From positions 186,001-250,000 of the forward strand of contig NZ_JAPDHW010000001.1 in NCBI RefSeq assembly GCF_025971945.1: a DNA stretch of 64,000 bases, written 5' to 3'. The stretch is from Chryseobacterium kimseyorum (lineage in GTDB: Bacteria; Bacteroidota; Bacteroidia; Flavobacteriales; Weeksellaceae). Below, piece after piece: positions 1 through 7,447 of this stretch; the stretch's first letter is position 1; each line of letters begins with the position of its first letter. Both the position numbers and the translations under genes were made by a program. Under the pieces are notes generated by a model. That model was not told the origin of the DNA, searched no databases, and saw only the letters and a program-made list of their open reading frames with translations.

Positions 1-746
1 ATATTTACTATAAGTTTATTTATAAAATATTATTATCAAAAATGGTTCCATAATCTCTCTTTTTTTATAAAATGAGAATTATAAGATTTGATGGAAATTT
101 TAGGATACTACAAATGAAAGCATCTTATCTATTAAGTTTCAGAATTGCTTAGCTATCGAAATTACGCAGTTATCTTGTAGAATAAATAACAATAATTTTA
201 TATTTGTATTAAATTTACTTCACTAAGTTCTTAAATAAATCCAAATTGCATTGTGTAATCATTCATAAAATGAGTCTGTTAGCTGTTAATATTTTATTAT
301 TTTAATGTTTTATATTAAATAATAGAAAAGACTCATATTAATGACTAACTTTATTTGGTATAATTTTAGTGACTCTCAAAAAATTATTTGAACATAAAAG
401 ATTTATATGTAAATTTACTTTACTTATTTTCCTGTCAATTAGGAATCAGAAAAATGTTAAATTTAATGATAACTATTTTTGATAACTTTGCAGATATAAC
501 ATCAGGTAGATCACAATTTTTATGAAAAAATAATTTAGAGTTAAGCCAAATCCAAAACAATATTAATATCGTACTTATTATGAATCTTTTCAGGAAAGCA
601 GGAAATCTGTGAATTTTTTTCTGTCTTTTTTATGAAAAGAATAATATTTAAAAAACAAAATCGATAGTTATCAGGTTTACTCTTGAATGACTATCAATTT
701 TAAATTAAAATAATTAATTGCTTAATGCAATTTTAAATAATAGACG
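1..746. other. AT-rich non-coding stretch
   Basis: No convincing reading frame is present on either strand. The stretch is very rich in A and T. A Bacteroidota -7 element, TATATTTG, lies at 199-206 on the plus strand, and an 8-bp inverted repeat (ATGAGTCT at 270-277, AGACTCAT at 329-336) follows it. An RNA gene or the long leader of the downstream regulator is possible, but nothing here is recognisable. I saw no DnaA-box cluster and no tRNA-like fold. Confidence 0.5.
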
Positions 747-1376
747 ATGCCTAGAAAAGTTGTACAAGGTCCTATCAGGGATAAAGAGAAAACCAAACAG
801 AAATTGCTTAACGCAGTTGGGAAAATTTTGAAAACCAAAGGTTATTCAGGATTAATGGTTAGTAAAATCGCGGCCGTTGCAGGTTTCGATAAAAAATTAA
901 TTTACGAATACTTCGGAAGTACAGATAAGCTTATTGACGAGTATATCAGATCTCAGGATTACTGGAGTAGAGTAGACGAGAAGGAGATGAATGTTGATCT
1001 TTCTGATGGTGGTAAAGAAATGTCTAAGATGGCGTTACTGAACCAGTATGAAAGTTTAAGAAAAAATAAAGAGCTTCAAAAGATCATTGTTTGGGAGCTT
1101 TCAGAGAACCGCCCGGTTCTTAAAAAATTATTTGAACAGCGTGAGGAAGTAGGAGAAGGTTTGTTTACAAACATCACAGATCCTCATTTTGGCGAAAAAT
1201 CTGAAGAGTACAGAGCAATTACTGCATTGCTTGTTGCCGGAATTTATCATTTGAATTTATATACTGCACACAACGGAACTACGTTCTGCGGAATAGATAC
1301 AAAAACTGAAGACGGCAGAAAGAAAATCGAGAAAGCTATCGTAGATATTATAGATTTCGCTTATCAGAAAAAATAA
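747..1376 (+). CDS. TetR/AcrR family transcriptional regulator
   Basis: A 209-residue protein of the usual TetR length. The N-terminal 60 residues carry the DNA-binding helix-turn-helix: a first helix ending in AVGKILKTKGY, then the recognition region with VSKIAAVAGFDKKLIYEYFG, in which the final YxYF is the typical TetR signature. The rest is the all-helical ligand-binding and dimerisation domain, which is not conserved enough to name an inducer. It stands alone, preceded by 746 bases of non-coding DNA and followed by dnaX on the same strand. Its target may be itself or a distant operon; no operator could be singled out. The family is well supported, the function unknown. Confidence 0.85.
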   Translation: MPRKVVQGPIRDKEKTKQKLLNAVGKILKTKGYSGLMVSKIAAVAGFDKKLIYEYFGSTDKLIDEYIRSQDYWSRVDEKEMNVDLSDGGKEMSKMALLNQYESLRKNKELQKIIVWELSENRPVLKKLFEQREEVGEGLFTNITDPHFGEKSEEYRAITALLVAGIYHLNLYTAHNGTTFCGIDTKTEDGRKKIEKAIVDIIDFAYQKK

Positions 1377-1449
1377 TTACTTTCTAAAATTTAACTGCGC
1401 ACCAATCTATATTTGAAAATTTATACTTTCAAATTAAAACAATATTTCT

Positions 1450-1457
1450 TACTTTTG
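1450..1457 (+). promoter_or_regulatory. Predicted -7 promoter element of dnaX
   Basis: TACTTTTG matches the Bacteroidota consensus TAnnTTTG and sits 4 bases before the dnaX ATG, which would give an almost leaderless mRNA. No good -33 TTTG is seen at the expected distance. Confidence 0.4.
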
Positions 1458-1461
1458 GGCT

Positions 1462-2547
1462 ATGGAAAACTTTATAGTATCTGCAAGAAAATATCGCCCC
1501 CAACAGTTTGATACGGTTGTTGGGCAATCACATATTACAGATACTTTAGAGCATGCAATTGAAGAAAATCAGTTAGCTCAGGCTTTGCTTTTCTGTGGCC
1601 CGCGTGGAGTAGGTAAGACGACTTGTGCGAGAATTTTAGCAAGAAAGATTAATGAAAAAGACGGTTCTGTTTCAGAAGACGGTTTTGCATATAATATATA
1701 TGAATTAGATGCTGCATCAAACAACTCAGTTGATGACATTCGTGAACTGATTGATCAGGTTCGTTTTGCACCTCAGGTAGGTCAGTATAAAGTATATATT
1801 ATTGACGAGGTTCATATGCTGTCATCAGCAGCATTCAATGCCTTTCTGAAAACTTTGGAAGAACCGCCGGCGCACGCAATCTTTATTCTTGCCACCACTG
1901 AGAAGCATAAAATTATCCCTACCATATTATCCCGTTGTCAGATTTATGATTTCAAAAGAATCACAATTCTTGACATTCAGGATCATTTGAAAGGTATTGC
2001 CGAAAAAGAAAATATTAAATATGAGGATGATGCTTTATATTTAATAGCCCAAAAGGCTGACGGAGCTTTAAGAGATGCACTTTCAATTTTTGACAGGCTG
2101 TCTACGTTTTCACAGAAAAATATTACTCTTGCCAAGGCTGCTGAAGTTCTTAATATTTTAGATTACGATCAATATCTCAAAATTGTAGATTTCGCTAAGG
2201 AAAATAAAATTCCGGAGGTGCTTTCTGCATTTAACGAAATTGTAAAAAGGGGATTTGATCCGCACATTTTTATCGCAGGTTTGGGAAATCACTTCAGAGA
2301 TCTGATGATGGCTCAGAATGCTTCAACGATTGACTTGATTGAAGTGGGAGAGCAGACAAAATCAAAATTTGTAGAGCAGGCTCAGAAATGGAATGCTCAG
2401 CAGTTGATCGACGGAATTGAGATTTGCAATCATGCAGATATTAATTATAAGAATTCTAAAAATCCGAGACTTACAGTAGAAATTGCTTTAATGCAACTTG
2501 CTTCTTTAACAGCTGTTGGAGACGTTACTAAAAAAAAAAGTTCATAA
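1462..2547 (+). CDS. dnaX: DNA polymerase III subunit gamma/tau, N-terminal (gamma-like) part
   Basis: The clamp-loader ATPase of the replicative polymerase. The P-loop GPRGVGKTT is near residue 48, the Walker B motif IIDEVHML near 113, and the sensor-1 region ILATTEKHKIIPTILSRCQ near 147. Domains I-III are complete. The four-cysteine zinc module found in the E. coli protein is absent: the segment after ARILARKIN has no cysteines, which I recall as usual in Flavobacteria. The frame ends after DVTKKKSS at a TAA just past a run of ten A (2530-2539). The usual C-terminal tau region continues in the -1 frame (next CDS). So either both a short and a long form are made by slippage, or the A run was miscalled. 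A -1 shift would give a 568-residue protein. Confidence 0.93.
   Translation: MENFIVSARKYRPQQFDTVVGQSHITDTLEHAIEENQLAQALLFCGPRGVGKTTCARILARKINEKDGSVSEDGFAYNIYELDAASNNSVDDIRELIDQVRFAPQVGQYKVYIIDEVHMLSSAAFNAFLKTLEEPPAHAIFILATTEKHKIIPTILSRCQIYDFKRITILDIQDHLKGIAEKENIKYEDDALYLIAQKADGALRDALSIFDRLSTFSQKNITLAKAAEVLNILDYDQYLKIVDFAKENKIPEVLSAFNEIVKRGFDPHIFIAGLGNHFRDLMMAQNASTIDLIEVGEQTKSKFVEQAQKWNAQQLIDGIEICNHADINYKNSKNPRLTVEIALMQLASLTAVGDVTKKKSS
2530..2540 (+). promoter_or_regulatory. A10-G slip site in dnaX (frameshift or transcriptional slippage)
   Basis: Ten A followed by G. In the zero frame the codons are ACT AAA AAA AAA AGT TCA TAA. Moving back one base on the A run reads AAG TTC ATA and continues into the downstream reading frame without a stop. 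Known precedents are E. coli dnaX (A AAA AAG ribosomal -1 shift) and Thermus dnaX (transcriptional slippage on A9). I see no strong downstream stem-loop, which favours transcriptional slippage or a sequencing error over a ribosomal shift. Confidence 0.55.
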
Positions 2548-2579
2548 TATTAGCTCCCTTTCTTCATGAAAAGCAGGAA

Positions 2580-3167
2580 GTGCTATTGCCTTCCAAAGTT
2601 GATATTGTAGAAAAAAAAGTAGAAGTAACGCCCAAGCCGCCGGTTGCTGTCGAGACTCCGACGGATAATGTTGTTAAAACGGCTTCAAAACCACTTTCAA
2701 GACCAAAGACTTCATCAGGCTTCAGTATCAATTCGTTCATCAATAAAGAAGAGAAACAGGAAGTTGAAGAAATGGTTTCTGAAACTTCTGAAAATCTTCA
2801 GGAACATCACTTTACAGAAACAGATCTCCAGTCTGAGTGGAATCTTATGCTCATGCAGCTTCGCACCAAAGATCCTTTTGTATTTAATGCGATCAAATCT
2901 TTTAAGCTGGTGAAAATTGATGAAAAATTAGTTCAGGTTCTCTATCCTTCAGAGTCTGCAAGAGCAGAATTTGATAAGATTAGTGGCGAATTTTTTAATC
3001 ATTTCAAAAGAAAAGTAAATAATTACGCAATCAAAATAGAATACAAACAGGATGTTCAAAATCTTAAAATTGAGGTACTTACGACAAAAAAGAAGTTTGA
3101 AAGATTTGTAGAAATTAATCCTTTGTTGAAAGATCTTGACGATTTAATGAAGTTTGATTTGACTTAA
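2580..3167 (+). CDS. dnaX: DNA polymerase III subunit tau, C-terminal part in the -1 frame
   Basis: The missing C-terminal region of DnaX. The frame is open from 2532, so the real join is upstream of the GTG at 2580 and inside the A run. Read through a -1 shift, the junction becomes TKKKKFIILAPFLHEKQEV, which resembles the linker I recall after the ATPase core in flavobacterial DnaX. After a Pro/Lys-rich linker (about residues 10-55) comes the conserved alpha/beta C-terminal domain, starting near SEWNLMLMQLRTKDPFVFNA and ending LLKDLDDLMKFDLT. It is very unlikely to be an independent gene, as it has no promoter and no typical start. It could be part of a programmed product or of a gene broken by one base. 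Confidence 0.8.
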   Translation: MLLPSKVDIVEKKVEVTPKPPVAVETPTDNVVKTASKPLSRPKTSSGFSINSFINKEEKQEVEEMVSETSENLQEHHFTETDLQSEWNLMLMQLRTKDPFVFNAIKSFKLVKIDEKLVQVLYPSESARAEFDKISGEFFNHFKRKVNNYAIKIEYKQDVQNLKIEVLTTKKKFERFVEINPLLKDLDDLMKFDLT

Positions 3168-3543
3168 TTTTATATCTTTGCTGAATATTAGTGTTGAAGA
3201 TATCTTTTTTTTACCACTATTTATATTTAAAACTAGAAATAGACAACTCCTAAGATCAAAGTGGAAAAATTGTTATTCCCATATCTGTCTAATACTACAG
3301 CTGCTGAATTTTTTAGCAGTTATTTTAGTTTTACAACTGTTTATTATAGAAATTTTAGAAACTATTATCGATTTTATTGGTATAGCTAATTAAATTTCTT
3401 TCTCAAAAAATACAGGAAAATAATCATTTTCCATCTCCAATTTCATTACAATTTTGTACCGCGTTTTTTGAAAAGAATTATAAAGTAACTTTATAAGGCT
3501 TTGTCATTGAATGCATCATTTAAAAATAAATAATACTAACAAT
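3168..3543. other. Intergenic region with hairpin
   Basis: No supported gene. A TATCTTTG element (3173-3180, plus) sits at the end of dnaX, and a hairpin with 7-bp arms (GGAAAAT / ATTTTCC, 3415-3432) lies further on without a T tail. A 71-codon frame starting at a TTG inside the TATCTTTG element has a composition like non-coding DNA and is not accepted. Confidence 0.4.
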
Positions 3544-4626
3544 ATGAACTTAACAGATTTAAAAAACGACTGGATCAAAGAGTTTCCTCAGCCGATGATG
3601 ATCGCGGGACCTTGCAGTGCAGAGAGCGAAGCGCAAATGCTTGAAACAGCGAAGAGAATAAAAGACACGAACGCTAAGGTTCCCATTTTCCGTGCTGGAA
3701 TATGGAAGCCTCGTACAAAACCAAACGGCTTTGAAGGCGTTGGAGTAATCGGATTAAATTGGTTAAAAAAAGTAAAACAGGAATATGGTTTTAAAACTGC
3801 AACAGAAGTTGCTAATGCGCATCACGTTGCAGCAGCATTAGAAGCAGATGTAGATATTCTTTGGATTGGCGCGAGATCAACAGTAAATCCTTTCACTGTT
3901 CAGGAAATCGCTGAAGCTTTAAAAGGAACTGAAAAAACAGTTTTAGTGAAAAATCCGGTGAATCCAGATTTAGCATTGTGGATTGGTGCTTTGGAAAGAC
4001 TTTTAGGACAGGATATTAAAAATTTAGGCGTCATTCACAGAGGTTTTTCTACGTACCAAAAAACGAAGTACAGAAATAATCCCAATTGGCAGATTGCTTT
4101 AGACTTTAAAAGCCAATACCCGAATATTCCTATGTTAATCGATCCATCACACATTTGTGGAAACAGAACCGGTCTGGCAGATATTACACAGGAGGCATTA
4201 AATGTTGGTTACCAGGGTGCTATCATCGAGTCACATTCTAATCCGGATGAAGCGTGGAGTGATGCTTCGCAACAGATTACACCAGAAGTTTTGGCTGAAT
4301 TGATTTCAAATTTAAAAGTCAGAAATTCAGGAATTGCTGGTTTTGATAATGAAATGGGAAGACACCGAACATTGATTTCAGATCTCGATTTCCAGATGAT
4401 AGAACTTCTGTCTCAGCGAATGAAAATTTCTGAACAAATCGGAAAACTTAAAAAAGAAAATGACATTGCAATTTTTCAGCCTGAACGCTGGAAGGTTATT
4501 ACTGAGTATGCAACTCAAAAAGCAAAAGAAACGGGTATGTCGCAGGATTTTATCGAGAAAGTTTTTAAAGCGATTCACGAAGAATCTATTGAAAAGCAAA
4601 ATAATATAATGATCGACAGAAAATAA
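3544..4626 (+). CDS. Bifunctional DAHP synthase / chorismate mutase
   Basis: Condenses phosphoenolpyruvate with erythrose 4-phosphate (first shikimate step) and interconverts chorismate and prephenate. Residues 1-260 are a type I-beta (KdsA-like) DAHP synthase: IAGPCSAES near 20, KPRTKP near 55, and the metal/substrate segments IDPSHICGNR and ESHSNPDEAW. The last 95 residues are an AroQ-type chorismate mutase (MGRHRTLISDLDFQMIELLSQRMKISEQIGKLK). This order, synthase then mutase, is usual in Bacteroidota. The start MNLTDLKNDW is preferred over an in-frame ATG 33 bases upstream because family members begin there. The mutase domain may mediate feedback control. Confidence 0.92.
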   Translation: MNLTDLKNDWIKEFPQPMMIAGPCSAESEAQMLETAKRIKDTNAKVPIFRAGIWKPRTKPNGFEGVGVIGLNWLKKVKQEYGFKTATEVANAHHVAAALEADVDILWIGARSTVNPFTVQEIAEALKGTEKTVLVKNPVNPDLALWIGALERLLGQDIKNLGVIHRGFSTYQKTKYRNNPNWQIALDFKSQYPNIPMLIDPSHICGNRTGLADITQEALNVGYQGAIIESHSNPDEAWSDASQQITPEVLAELISNLKVRNSGIAGFDNEMGRHRTLISDLDFQMIELLSQRMKISEQIGKLKKENDIAIFQPERWKVITEYATQKAKETGMSQDFIEKVFKAIHEESIEKQNNIMIDRK

Positions 4627-4642
4627 ATAAGGACAAATGGTT

Positions 4643-4704
4643 TTAGGATTTAGAATTTAATAAGCTAGATATGCTCAAACTAAATCCTATTACCTAAATC
4701 CTAA
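4643..4704. repeat. Inverted repeat, possible REP-like or hairpin element
   Basis: Perfect 11-bp arms TTAGGATTTAG (4643-4653) and CTAAATCCTAA (4694-4704) enclose 40 bases. A second partial copy of the right arm (CTAAATCCTA, ending near 4690) gives a direct repeat. It fills the gap between the DAHP synthase gene and rsgA. It has no T tail, so it is a poor terminator; a small dispersed repeat is more likely. Confidence 0.5.
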
Positions 4705-4709
4705 TTCCT

Positions 4710-4717
4710 TATATTTG
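4710..4717 (+). promoter_or_regulatory. Predicted -7 promoter element of rsgA
   Basis: TATATTTG is a perfect TAnnTTTG match, 10 bases before the rsgA ATG. The leader would be only a few bases long. Confidence 0.55.
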
Positions 4718-4727
4718 CATTCAATAT

Positions 4728-5654
4728 ATGAAAGGAAAAATCATTAAATCTACAGGCAGCTGGTATCAGGTTTTAAAAATGGAAACCGGTAAAATTTTTG
4801 AGGCGAGAATTCGTGGAAAATTCAAGTTGATAAAAACCAGACTTACCAATCCTCTTGCCGTAGGCGATTTTGTCGAATTTCAGTTGGAGCAGGATGATAT
4901 TGCATGGATCACGAAAATTGAACCGCGTAGAAATTATCTTATCAGGAAAGCCGTCAACCTTTCTAAAGAGGCGCATATTATTGCTTCCAATATTGACATT
5001 GCGTGCTTTATATTTACTTTAAAACATCCTGAAACATCTTTCGGTTTTCTAGACCGCTTTCTGGCATGTTGTGAAGCCTATAATATAAAACCATTAATTC
5101 TTTTCAACAAAATCGATGTTCTCAATGAAGAGGAAATTGAAATTGTTAAAGATATTCAGTTTCTCTATCAGGAAATTGGTTATGACAGTTTGGAAATCTC
5201 TTCTTATTCAAAATTAAACTTAGAAGAACTTCAAAATCTTCTTAAAGACCAAACTTCAGTATTTTTCGGTCATTCAGGTTGTGGAAAATCAACTCTTGTA
5301 AACGCATTGCAGCCAGATCTGAATCTGCGTACTTCTGAAATTTCAGATACTCATCTTAAAGGAAAACATACCACAACTTTTGCCCAGATGCATTTTTGGC
5401 ATTTTGGAGGTAACGTGATTGATACTCCTGGTGTAAGAGAATTTGCGATGATTGATATTGAAAAAGAAGAAGTACAACATTATTTTCCTGAAATATTCAG
5501 AAAGAGGAAAGAATGTAAGTTCCATAACTGTATGCACATTAACGAACCAAAGTGTGCGGTTCTTGAATCTTTAGAGACAGGCGAAATTCAACATTCAAGA
5601 TATTCCACTTATATAAAATTAATGGAAGAGGCTGAGGAGAATTCTCAAAACTAA
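4728..5654 (+). CDS. rsgA: Ribosome small subunit-dependent GTPase A
   Basis: A late 30S-subunit assembly factor that hydrolyses GTP on the maturing ribosome. It shows an N-terminal OB-fold (residues 1-70), then a circularly permuted GTPase with G4 FNKID before the P-loop (G1) GHSGCGKST and G3 DTPGVREF, and a C-terminal zinc-binding domain with C-x4-C-x-H-x5-C (CKFHNCMHINEPKC). The 308-residue length is normal. It has its own TAnnTTTG promoter directly upstream and is followed by a hairpin. Confidence 0.95.
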   Translation: MKGKIIKSTGSWYQVLKMETGKIFEARIRGKFKLIKTRLTNPLAVGDFVEFQLEQDDIAWITKIEPRRNYLIRKAVNLSKEAHIIASNIDIACFIFTLKHPETSFGFLDRFLACCEAYNIKPLILFNKIDVLNEEEIEIVKDIQFLYQEIGYDSLEISSYSKLNLEELQNLLKDQTSVFFGHSGCGKSTLVNALQPDLNLRTSEISDTHLKGKHTTTFAQMHFWHFGGNVIDTPGVREFAMIDIEKEEVQHYFPEIFRKRKECKFHNCMHINEPKCAVLESLETGEIQHSRYSTYIKLMEEAEENSQN

Positions 5655-5951
5655 CCGTATTAAAAACAATTCTTAAAAACGAATTATTGTACTGATTTCA
5701 TTTAAAGTAATCAATCTGTTATGTTTAAAAATTAGGTTGATTTTATCGCTGATTATTCAATAATAGACAGCTTTACTATACTAAAAAACCCAGCCGAAGC
5801 TGGGTAAAAACTAATAACCATGAAAACTCAAATTAAACATGAGAATCGGAATTATAATTGCAATTTGCATGCCATTTAGAGGTGCTTAATTTCTTAAAAA
5901 ACGTTATATTGTGTTAAAGTTAATTTAAAATTATAATTTGGAAATTTTTCG
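5655..5951. other. Intergenic region between rsgA and ndk with hairpin and shared motif
   Basis: Contains the GC-rich hairpin at 5789-5804, the 15-base motif AAAACTAATAACCAT (5807-5821), and a 19-codon frame beginning at the ATG overlapping that motif (5820, MKTQIKHEN...). The same 15 bases recur at 6683-6697 on the other side of ndk. A structured leader or small RNA is possible, but I cannot name it. Confidence 0.4.
5789..5804 (-). terminator. Hairpin; terminator-like on the minus strand
   Basis: CCCAGC-CGAA-GCTGGG. Read on the minus strand it is CCCAGC-TTCG-GCTGGG followed by six T, the form of a strong intrinsic terminator with a UUCG loop. Read on the plus strand it lacks a T tail. Since both flanking genes run on the plus strand, a minus-strand transcript is implied if it is a terminator. 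Confidence 0.5.
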
Positions 5952-5959
5952 TAATTTTG
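5952..5959 (+). promoter_or_regulatory. Predicted -7 promoter element of ndk
   Basis: TAATTTTG matches TAnnTTTG and lies 24 bases before the ndk start. It overlaps the upstream in-frame start candidate, which argues for the internal ATG at 5984. Confidence 0.55.
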
Positions 5960-5983
5960 CGCCATCAAAAAAAATATACATTT

Positions 5984-6400
5984 ATGTCTAACATTACATT
6001 CACTATGATTAAGCCTGATGCTGTTGCTGATGGGCACATCGGAGCTATTTTAGGGAAAATTTCAGAAGGAGGTTTCAAAATTAAAGCTTTAAAATTAACT
6101 CAGCTTACTGTGGCTGACGCAAAAAAATTCTACGAAGTACACGCTGAAAGACCATTTTACGGAGAGTTGGTTGATTTTATGAGTTCAGGTCCTATCGTTG
6201 CTGCAGTTTTGGAAAAAGACAACGCGGTTGAAGATTTCAGAACTTTAATAGGTTCTACTAATCCTGCTGATGCAGCTGAGGGAACAATCAGAAAAATGTT
6301 TGCTAGAAGCATTGGAGAGAACGCTGTACACGGTTCTGATTCTGATGAGAATGCTTTGATCGAAGCGCAATTCCATTTTGCAGGAAGAGAGATTTTTTAA
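5984..6400 (+). CDS. ndk: Nucleoside-diphosphate kinase
   Basis: Transfers the gamma-phosphate between nucleoside triphosphates and diphosphates through a phospho-histidine. The N-terminus [20 protein letters not shown] is the standard start, and the active-site region is recognisable near the C-terminus as [20 protein letters not shown], with the catalytic histidine in VHGSD. It has 138 residues from the ATG at 5984; the longer frame from 5957 would begin inside the promoter and is rejected. It is monocistronic, with its own promoter and a strong terminator immediately after. Confidence 0.96.
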   Translation: MSNITFTMIKPDAVADGHIGAILGKISEGGFKIKALKLTQLTVADAKKFYEVHAERPFYGELVDFMSSGPIVAAVLEKDNAVEDFRTLIGSTNPADAAEGTIRKMFARSIGENAVHGSDSDENALIEAQFHFAGREIF

Positions 6401-6424
6401 TTAAAACTCCTTTTATATATAAAA

Positions 6425-6448
6425 AAATCCGGAAATTTTTCCGGATTT
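6425..6448 (+). terminator. Intrinsic terminator of ndk
   Basis: An 11-bp stem AAATCCGGAAA / TTTCCGGATTT with a 2-3 base loop, followed by a T run. It is symmetrical, so it can act on both strands. Confidence 0.8.
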
Positions 6449-6752
6449 TTTTGTTGATGGCTTTATATTTTACAAGACCTTATTTCGTAATACTGTTATA
6501 AACAAATTGATTCAGAATTTTCTTTATTAATTTAGTTGTAAAAACATAATATAATTGTCATTTCTAAATAATATTTGCTTTACGGTAAAAAGTTCCGTGT
6601 TTTTACGGATGTTTTTTTCTTAAAAAATGATCATCTTTACATCAGTAGAAACAGAGAGACAGGTTAATCTACGCTAAGCATTAAAACTAATAACCATAAT
6701 ACTTTCTCTTAAATTGAGAACAATGAGCAGCTTTCATCAGCTGCTTTTTTAT
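6449..6752 (+). other. Gap with possible small plus-strand transcript
   Basis: No protein frame. It contains a hairpin CCGT-GTTTTT-ACGG (6596-6609), the 15-base motif AAAACTAATAACCAT (6683-6697) also found before ndk, a small TTCTC/GAGAA stem after it, and a plus-strand terminator at 6727-6750. No plus-strand gene ends here, because ndk is already terminated at 6448. A short RNA is therefore plausible; no convincing promoter was found. Confidence 0.35.
6727..6750 (+). terminator. Plus-strand intrinsic terminator
   Basis: GCAGCT-TTCATC-AGCTGC followed by six T on the plus strand. On the minus strand there is no T run after the stem, so it does not serve rpe in the usual way. Confidence 0.65.
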
Positions 6753-7403
6753 TTACATTTTTAGAAGTTCAATAGTTCTTTCAGGGCTTTCAGAAGAGAA
6801 CACGGCGTTTCCGGCAACCAGTACATCTGCTCCTGCTTCGAATAATTTTGAAGCGTTGTCAAGATTCACACCGCCATCAATCTCAATTAATGCAGTAGAA
6901 TTATTACTTAAAATTAAATCTTTAGTTTCTGCAATCTTCTTGTACGTATTTTCAATAAATTTCTGACCTCCAAAACCTGGATTTACACTCATTAGTAAAA
7001 CAAGATCTACATCAGCAATAATGTCTTCAAGCATTAAAACCGGCGTCGAAGGATTTAAAACCACACCCGCTTTAGCTCCTTTGCTTTGAATTAAATTGAT
7101 CGTTCTGTGAAGGTGGGTACACGCTTCATAATGAATAGAAACTAAGTCGGCTCCGTGGTCAATGAATTCTTCCACATATTTGTCGGGTTCTACAATCATT
7201 AAATGTACATCAACAAATTTTTTCGCATGCTGCTGAATGGTCTTCATCACCGGAAAACCAAAAGATATGTTGGGAACAAATCTTCCGTCCATAACATCTA
7301 CGTGCAGCCAGTCGGCCTGAGAATTATTGAGCATTTCAATGTCTCGTTGCAGATTCCCAAAGTCTGCTGATAATAGGGAAGGAGCGATGAGTTTAGTTTT
7401 CAT
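6753..7403 (-). CDS. rpe: Ribulose-phosphate 3-epimerase
   Basis: Interconverts ribulose 5-phosphate and xylulose 5-phosphate in the pentose phosphate pathway. The TIM-barrel signatures are all present: IAPSLLSADFGNL at the N-terminus, HVDVMDGRFVPNISFG with metal ligands near 35, VHLMI, LMSVNPGFGGQKF, and the phosphate-binding IDGGVN and VAGNAVF near the C-terminus. The 216-residue length is normal. It lies downstream of the M42 peptidase gene on the same strand (44-bp gap), so the two may be cotranscribed. Confidence 0.96.
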   Translation of the reverse strand: MKTKLIAPSLLSADFGNLQRDIEMLNNSQADWLHVDVMDGRFVPNISFGFPVMKTIQQHAKKFVDVHLMIVEPDKYVEEFIDHGADLVSIHYEACTHLHRTINLIQSKGAKAGVVLNPSTPVLMLEDIIADVDLVLLMSVNPGFGGQKFIENTYKKIAETKDLILSNNSTALIEIDGGVNLDNASKLFEAGADVLVAGNAVFSSESPERTIELLKM

Positions 7404-7447
7404 TTTTACTATTTTTCTTTCTACTTTTCTACCTTTATTTTTAAAAA

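Noticed and set aside
1-746. Possible replication origin
   Set aside because: AT-rich and near dnaX, but no cluster of TTATCCACA-like DnaA boxes and no dnaA or dnaN nearby.
3178-3393. 71-codon frame after dnaX
   Set aside because: Its TTG start lies inside a TAnnTTTG element and the hydrophobic, AT-driven composition looks like non-coding DNA; no family recognised.
6725-6752. Terminator of rpe
   Set aside because: The T tail is on the plus strand; on the minus strand the stem is not followed by T, so it does not fit rpe.
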